Source: DATDOY01 sp035293045
GTDB lineage: Bacteria; Actinomycetota; Acidimicrobiia; IMCC26256; JACPCJ01
Direction: 5' to 3'
Assembly (NCBI GenBank): GCA_035293045.1
Contig: DATDOY010000148.1
Span: 1 to 17,520 of the forward strand
Length of the DNA stretch: 17,520 bases
A model generated the notes under the pieces. It did not search any database, had not been told where the DNA came from, and saw only the letters and a list, made by a program, of their open reading frames with translations. The position numbers and the translations under genes were made by a program. This document shows positions 13,843 through 17,520 of the stretch, one piece after another (positions within the stretch are counted from its first letter, which is position 1; each line of letters starts with the position of its first letter).

Positions 13843-15024
13843 TCAGCCGAGTTTTTCGAGGCCCTTCCGCAAGCCGCGCACGGCTTGTTGGATGCGCTGG
13901 TCGTTCTCGACGAGGGCGAACCGCACGTGGTCGTCGGCCTCACCGAACCCGATGCCGGGCGATACGGCGACTTTCGCTTCGGTGACCATGAGCTTGCAGA
14001 ACTCGAGGCTGCCGAGGTCGCGGTAGGGCTCGGGAATGGGCGCCCACACGAACATCGTGCCGCGGGGCTTTTCGACCTCCCAGCCGATCCGGTTGAGGCC
14101 GTCGCACAGGGCGTCCCGACGCCGCAGGTAGATGTCGTTCACTTCCTTCGGGTATTCCGGGGCCTCGTTCAGAGCGACGATCGAGGCGATCTGGATGGGC
14201 TGGAACGTCCCGTAGTCGAGGTACGACTTGAGTTTGGCGAGCGCGGCGACGACTGCGGGGTTCCCCACGAGGAACCCCACGCGCCACCCCGCCATCGAAA
14301 AGCTCTTGGTGAGCGTGTACAGCTCGACGGCACACTCCTTCGCACCCTCGACCTGGAGGACGGACGGTGGGACGTGGCCGTCGAACGCCGTCTCGGCGTA
14401 CGCGAAGTCGTGGACCAGAATCATGTCGCGCTCGCGCGCGAACTCGACGGCCTCGCGCATGAACTCGAGGTCGACGCACATCGTCGTCGGGTTGTGCGGG
14501 AAGGAGATCAAGAGCACGCGCGGCCGCGGCCACTGGTTGTCGTACGAGCGCTTGAGGTTGGCGATGTAGTCCTCGTCGCGACCAATGCGCACCTGCTGCG
14601 CCTCCGCGCCGGCGAACAGCGGGGCGTAGAGGTGGATGGGATACGACGGCGTGGGCACGAGGGCGGAGTCACCCGGCTGCAACAGCACCCACATCAGGTG
14701 CGAGAGGCCCTCTTTGGCGCCGATGGTGGTGATCGCTTCGGTCTCGGGATCGAGCTCGACGCCGAACCGGCGGAGATAGAGGTCGCAGATCGCCTTGCGC
14801 AGGTTGGGGATGCCGCGGCTCGCGGAGTAGCGATGGTTCTTCGGGTTGACGGCCGCCTCGGCGAGCTTCTCGACCGCGACCGGAGGCGACGGGATGTCGG
14901 GGTTGCCGAAGCCGAGGTCGATGACGTCGTCGCCCGCACGGCGCGCTTCGGTCGTGAGCGCGGTGATGATGCTGAACACGTACGGCGGCAGGCCGGTGAT
15001 GCGGCGGAACTCAAAGCCGGACAT
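13843..15024 (-). CDS. alaC: AlaC-type class I aminotransferase (glutamate-pyruvate transaminase)
   Basis: A 393-aa fold-type I PLP aminotransferase that closely tracks E. coli AlaC along its length. It opens with FRRITGLPPYVFSIITALTTEARRAGDDVIDLGFGNPD. YSASRGIPNLRKAI (66-79), TIGAKEGLSHLMW (100-112) and VPTPSYPIHLYAPLFAGA (123-140) follow. N178 in FPHNPT contacts PLP, as do D206 and Y209 in VHDFAYA. K240 in TLTKSFSMAGWRVGF is the Schiff-base lysine. SPGIGFGEADDHVRFALVEN carries the carboxylate-binding Arg. The likely reaction is pyruvate plus glutamate to alanine plus 2-oxoglutarate. LL-diaminopimelate aminotransferase is a related alternative that I consider less likely. ATG 15024 is 8 nt after a TACCGT -10 (leaderless). 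It is a single-gene unit divergent from the HAD gene. Confidence 0.93.
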   Translation of the reverse strand: MSGFEFRRITGLPPYVFSIITALTTEARRAGDDVIDLGFGNPDIPSPPVAVEKLAEAAVNPKNHRYSASRGIPNLRKAICDLYLRRFGVELDPETEAITTIGAKEGLSHLMWVLLQPGDSALVPTPSYPIHLYAPLFAGAEAQQVRIGRDEDYIANLKRSYDNQWPRPRVLLISFPHNPTTMCVDLEFMREAVEFARERDMILVHDFAYAETAFDGHVPPSVLQVEGAKECAVELYTLTKSFSMAGWRVGFLVGNPAVVAALAKLKSYLDYGTFQPIQIASIVALNEAPEYPKEVNDIYLRRRDALCDGLNRIGWEVEKPRGTMFVWAPIPEPYRDLGSLEFCKLMVTEAKVAVSPGIGFGEADDHVRFALVENDQRIQQAVRGLRKGLEKLG

Positions 15025-15032
15025 GTGAACCG

Positions 15033-15038
15033 ACGGTA
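15033..15038 (-). promoter_or_regulatory. -10 element of leaderless promoter for the aminotransferase
   Basis: Minus-strand TACCGT with an 8-nt spacer to ATG 15024. The 51-bp gap to the HAD gene holds two non-overlapping -10 hexamers facing outward. Confidence 0.55.
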
Positions 15039-15061
15039 CCAGAGCACGCGGTCGGCCCCGG

Positions 15062-15067
15062 TAGCTT
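15062..15067 (+). promoter_or_regulatory. -10 element of leaderless promoter for the HAD hydrolase
   Basis: TAGCTT with an 8-nt spacer to ATG 15076; no SD lies between them. Confidence 0.55.
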
Positions 15068-15075
15068 TCGCGACC

Positions 15076-15795
15076 ATGCGCCAGGCTGTCGCGTCATCTC
15101 GGAACGCAGGCCGCTTCGACGCCGTCCTGCTCGACGCCGGCGGCGTGCTCGTACTCCCGCACCACGACGTGCTCGCCGACCATGCGCTCCGACCGCTCGG
15201 CATCAACGTCGAGCCCGAGGCCCTCAACCGAGCGCTCTACGAGAGCGGTCACGCGCTCGGGTTCTGGCCCGTGGGCGACGATCCGGTGTGGGAGGTATGG
15301 ACTCGCGCCTACTTGCGATCGATCGGGATCGAACCGGGCGATGAGCCGATCGCGATCCTCATGAGCGCGTTCAAACGGCTCGACATGTGGACCAGCCCGG
15401 CGCCGGGGGTCGCCGGGGGCCTCCGCGCGATCGCCGCCACCGGAGTCAAGATCGCCGTGGTCTCCAACGCCGACGGCCAGGTGGAAGCCGACCTCGCCCG
15501 CCTCGGAGTGTGTCAAGTGGGCGAAGGAGCCGGGGTCACCATCGACGCGGTGGTGGACTCCTCGGTCGTCGGGGTCGCCAAGCCCGACCCGCGCATCTTC
15601 CACCTCACGCTCGAGCGCCTCGGCGTCGCCCCCGAGCGGGCCGTGCACGTCGGCGACATCATCGGGGCCGACGTCGCCGGTGCCACCGCGGCGGGCGTGC
15701 ATCCGGTTCATTTCGATCCCTACGGGCTGTGCGGCGCAGATGACCACGACCACGCGGCGGGCCTCACGGAAATCGCGGACCTCGTCGGCGCCTGA
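15076..15795 (+). CDS. HAD superfamily hydrolase (subfamily IA)
   Basis: A 239-aa phosphohydrolase-fold protein. Motif I is DAVLLDAGGVLV with nucleophile D20. The usual second Asp (DxD) is replaced by Gly, as in the DxGGVL subgroup that includes haloacid/epoxide-hydrolase-like HADs and some phosphatases. Motif II is AVVSNADG (S130), motif III is GVAKPDPRIF (K169), and motif IV is VHVGDIIGADVAGA (D194 and D199). The helical cap lies between motifs I and II (about 30-105). The substrate is unknown; because the general acid/base Asp of motif I is missing, ordinary phosphomonoesterase activity should not be assumed. ATG 15076 is supported by the -10 spacing. It is convergent with the LLM oxidoreductase, with a 28-nt gap. 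Confidence 0.88.
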   Translation: MRQAVASSRNAGRFDAVLLDAGGVLVLPHHDVLADHALRPLGINVEPEALNRALYESGHALGFWPVGDDPVWEVWTRAYLRSIGIEPGDEPIAILMSAFKRLDMWTSPAPGVAGGLRAIAATGVKIAVVSNADGQVEADLARLGVCQVGEGAGVTIDAVVDSSVVGVAKPDPRIFHLTLERLGVAPERAVHVGDIIGADVAGATAAGVHPVHFDPYGLCGADDHDHAAGLTEIADLVGA

Positions 15796-15823
15796 GGGCG
15801 GGCGCAGGCGAAGCTGACCCGGC

Positions 15824-16624
15824 TCAGCCGAGGGCGGGCGCGATGGCCTCGGCGACCACGGCGGCGTTGTCGCGATCCGCCGGCGCGATCGGCGCGAGCA
15901 CGATCCACTGCGCTCCCGCGTCCACGAACGCGCGGAGTCGTTCGGCCATCGCGTCGAACGGCCCGACGAGGACGTCGTCACGCTCGGCCGCCTCGGGCCA
16001 CCGCGACTCGCGCAGTTCGACGAGGCCCCCCCACGTCACAGCCACCGCGCGCTCCTCGCGCTGCGCCGCGGCGCGAAGGCGCGCCACGCCCGTCGTGAAC
16101 TCGTCCTGATCGACGTTCCACGCGTTCCAACCGTCGGCGAGGGCGGCGGCGACGCCGATCACCCGATCGGAGCGCCCGCCGACCCAGATCGGATAGCCCC
16201 GGCCCGCGAGGGCCTCGACGGTGGCGGCGAGGGCGGCGAGGCGCGCGGCGGGTTCGTCGGTCGGGAGCCCGAACATCTCGTTCTCCGGATCGCTCAGCGC
16301 GTCCCCGGCACCGACGCCGGCAATGAGCCGGCCCGGCGCCACCCGTGCGACGGTGTCGAACACGCTTCGCAACACGGCCGGGGGGCGAATGGTGGCGCGG
16401 GCCATGAAGGACCCGAACCGGACGCGCTCGGTCTCGACCGCGAGCGTCCCCAGCACCGGCTCGAGGGCCAACGAGGGCGCGTCCGCGTCCGAGGCGATTC
16501 GATACAGGTGGTCGTAGGTGAACACGGCGTCGATTCCGGAGGCGTCCGCCGCCCGCGCCACCGCGACCAGCACGTCGGGATCGTCGACGAAGGTCGGGAG
16601 CGTGAGGCCGATCTGTGGGCGCAC
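15824..16624 (-). CDS. LLM class flavin-dependent (probably F420) oxidoreductase
   Basis: A 266-aa luciferase-like monooxygenase TIM barrel. Family features are the first strand QIGLTLPTF (4-12), DASGIDAVFTYDHLY (27-41), the core block VRFGSFMARATIRPPAVLRSVFDTVARVAPGRLIAGVGAGD (68-108), and PIWVGGRSDRVIGVAAALADGWNAW (145-169). The RLIAGVGAGD and PIWVGG segments are typical of F420-using actinobacterial members, but the choice between F420 and FMN cannot be settled by eye. It is somewhat shorter than the usual ~300 residues. GTG 16624 starts 5 nt after the ROK kinase stop, so the two genes are in one operon. The substrate is unknown. Confidence 0.88.
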   Translation of the reverse strand: MRPQIGLTLPTFVDDPDVLVAVARAADASGIDAVFTYDHLYRIASDADAPSLALEPVLGTLAVETERVRFGSFMARATIRPPAVLRSVFDTVARVAPGRLIAGVGAGDALSDPENEMFGLPTDEPAARLAALAATVEALAGRGYPIWVGGRSDRVIGVAAALADGWNAWNVDQDEFTTGVARLRAAAQREERAVAVTWGGLVELRESRWPEAAERDDVLVGPFDAMAERLRAFVDAGAQWIVLAPIAPADRDNAAVVAEAIAPALG

Positions 16625-16629
16625 GGCGA

Positions 16630-17520
16630 TCAGGTCACCAGGTCGCGCGCCATCGCGGCCGCGCCGATGGCGCCACCCTCGACGCCGAGCGACGCCACCA
16701 CGATGTCGACCCGTTCCCGGAGGGTCGGCGCCTCGACGCCGCGCCAGAAGGCCTCGCGAATGGGCCCCAGGAGCGTCTCGCCCATCTCGATGAGGCCGCC
16801 GCCAATCACGATGACCTCCGGGTCGAGGATGTTGGTCAACCCGGCGAGGCCGACGGCGACCCAGCCGGCGTACTCGGTCAAGAGCGCGAGCGCCTCGCCG
16901 TCACCGGCGCGCACCGCCTCGGCGACGTGTTCGCCCCGCACGTTCTGCGGTTCTCCCCCCGCGAGTTCCACCGCGGCCGCGAGACGACCCGAGGCAGCCG
17001 CTTCGCGTGCCATCCGCCCCAGCGCGGTGCCCGACGCCATGGCCTCCCAATGCCCCGGAACGCCGCACGCGCACATGGGACCGTTCTCGATGACCTGGAA
17101 GTGGCCGACCTCGGCCGCATACCCGTGGGCGCCCCGGTACGGGTGGCCGTCGGCGACGATCCCCGCCCCGATCCCGGTGCCGAGGGTGATGACGAGCGCG
17201 TCCCGCACGCCGGCGACCGCACCGTGGACGACCTCGCCCCACGCCGCGGCGTTGGCGTCGTTGTCGACGGCCACCGGAAGGCCCACGCGCTCGTGGAGCA
17301 GCGCTCGCAGCGGGAACCCCTCGCGAAAGGCGACCACGTTGGGGCCGTAGGTCACCGCGCCGTCAAGGGTGATCATGCCCGCCGCCCCCACGCCGACGGC
17401 GTCGATCGGCTCGCCGCCCGCGAGGGACTCCGCGAGCGACCCCAAACCATCGATCAGGGCGTCGGCGGTCGTCGGGGTGGCGATGCGATCCTGCGCCACG
17501 ACGACACCCGCGGCGTCGAC
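16630..17520 (-). CDS. ROK family sugar kinase (glucokinase-like), N-terminus beyond right edge
   Basis: The frame is open to the right edge and gives 296 visible residues. The first in-window codons read VDAAGVVVAQDRIATPTT, which in this family follows the missing N-terminal DxGGTK phosphate loop, so about 20-30 residues are outside. Visible motifs are LPVAVDNDANAAAWGE with catalytic D88, ITLGTGIGAGIV (111-122, phosphate loop 2), AAEVGHFQVIENG with zinc-ligand H140, and MCACGVPGHWEAMASG. The last motif keeps C150 and C152 of the ROK CxCGxxGCxE zinc signature but has His157 for the third Cys. GGGLIEMG (in the C-terminal part) fits the sugar kinase fold. It probably phosphorylates glucose or a related hexose/aminosugar. 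It is followed at 5 nt by the LLM oxidoreductase. A GTG at 17499 is in frame but is unlikely to be the real start. Confidence 0.92.
   Translation of the reverse strand, partial: VDAAGVVVAQDRIATPTTADALIDGLGSLAESLAGGEPIDAVGVGAAGMITLDGAVTYGPNVVAFREGFPLRALLHERVGLPVAVDNDANAAAWGEVVHGAVAGVRDALVITLGTGIGAGIVADGHPYRGAHGYAAEVGHFQVIENGPMCACGVPGHWEAMASGTALGRMAREAAASGRLAAAVELAGGEPQNVRGEHVAEAVRAGDGEALALLTEYAGWVAVGLAGLTNILDPEVIVIGGGLIEMGETLLGPIREAFWRGVEAPTLRERVDIVVASLGVEGGAIGAAAMARDLVT

Noticed and set aside
13885..15795. 636-codon plus-strand frame spanning alaC antisense and the HAD gene
   Set aside because: Only the part from ATG 15076 is the HAD hydrolase; the rest is antisense to alaC.
15813..15828. 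GCTGA/TCAGC stem-loop over the LLM oxidoreductase stop codon
   Set aside because: Only 5 bp, no T-tract, and partly inside coding sequence; not enough for a terminator call.
15794..15841. Twelve-base direct repeat GAGGGCGGGCGC at 15794 and 15830
   Set aside because: Low-complexity G/C sequence; a repeat of this length and composition is expected by chance in this DNA.

Overview
The window is GC-rich DNA packed with genes. It most likely comes from an actinomycete-type bacterium, possibly a member of Acidimicrobiia or a related marine or soil lineage. The support is very strong G/C bias at third codon positions, frequent GTG starts, an F420-type luciferase-like oxidoreductase, a DPM1-type polyprenol-phosphate mannosyltransferase, an actinobacterial-style phosphofructokinase, and many start codons placed 6-9 nt after a TANNNT -10 hexamer, which indicates leaderless transcription. 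Taxonomy is inferred from these traits only. No rRNA, tRNA, CRISPR array, transposon or phage gene was seen. No gap between genes exceeds about 240 bases.

Layout from left to right. (1) A minus-strand operon runs from 3332 down to the left edge: polyprenol-phosphate glycosyltransferase, Nudix hydrolase, DNA polymerase IV (dinB) and a Gfo/Idh/MocA oxidoreductase cut by the edge. A small two-helix membrane protein (3357-3668) points the other way from a 24-bp shared promoter gap. (2) A minus-strand operon at 3716-5930 holds an unknown 149-aa protein, a D-2-hydroxyacid dehydrogenase and a PIG-L family deacetylase. (3) A plus-strand pair at 6075-7448 holds an H-NOX haem nitric-oxide sensor and a soluble histidine kinase. 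(4) A minus-strand operon at 7466-10433 holds a phosphofructokinase with PPi-type active-site residues, acyl-CoA thioesterase II and threonine aldolase. Glycerol kinase diverges from it across a second 24-bp gap built on a perfect palindrome. (5) plsC and a small upstream ORF lie on the minus strand at 11993-13000. (6) A TetR regulator follows at 13237-13833, with a perfect 12-bp-arm operator over its own promoter. (7) An alaC-type aminotransferase and a HAD hydrolase diverge from another leaderless promoter pair. (8) A ROK sugar kinase, cut by the right edge, and an LLM flavin oxidoreductase form a minus-strand pair.

Most genes are ordinary central, lipid and amino-acid metabolism: glycerol to glycerol-3-phosphate (glpK), lysophosphatidate acylation (plsC), a glycolytic step (PFK), thioester hydrolysis (tesB), and alanine/threonine/glycine turnover. 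The parts most worth a second look are the H-NOX/kinase pair, its predicted NO-only pocket and its near-complete zinc/cysteine site; the very compact bidirectional leaderless promoters; the TetR operator; and the PPi-type phosphofructokinase. I did not find a clearly new multi-gene system.
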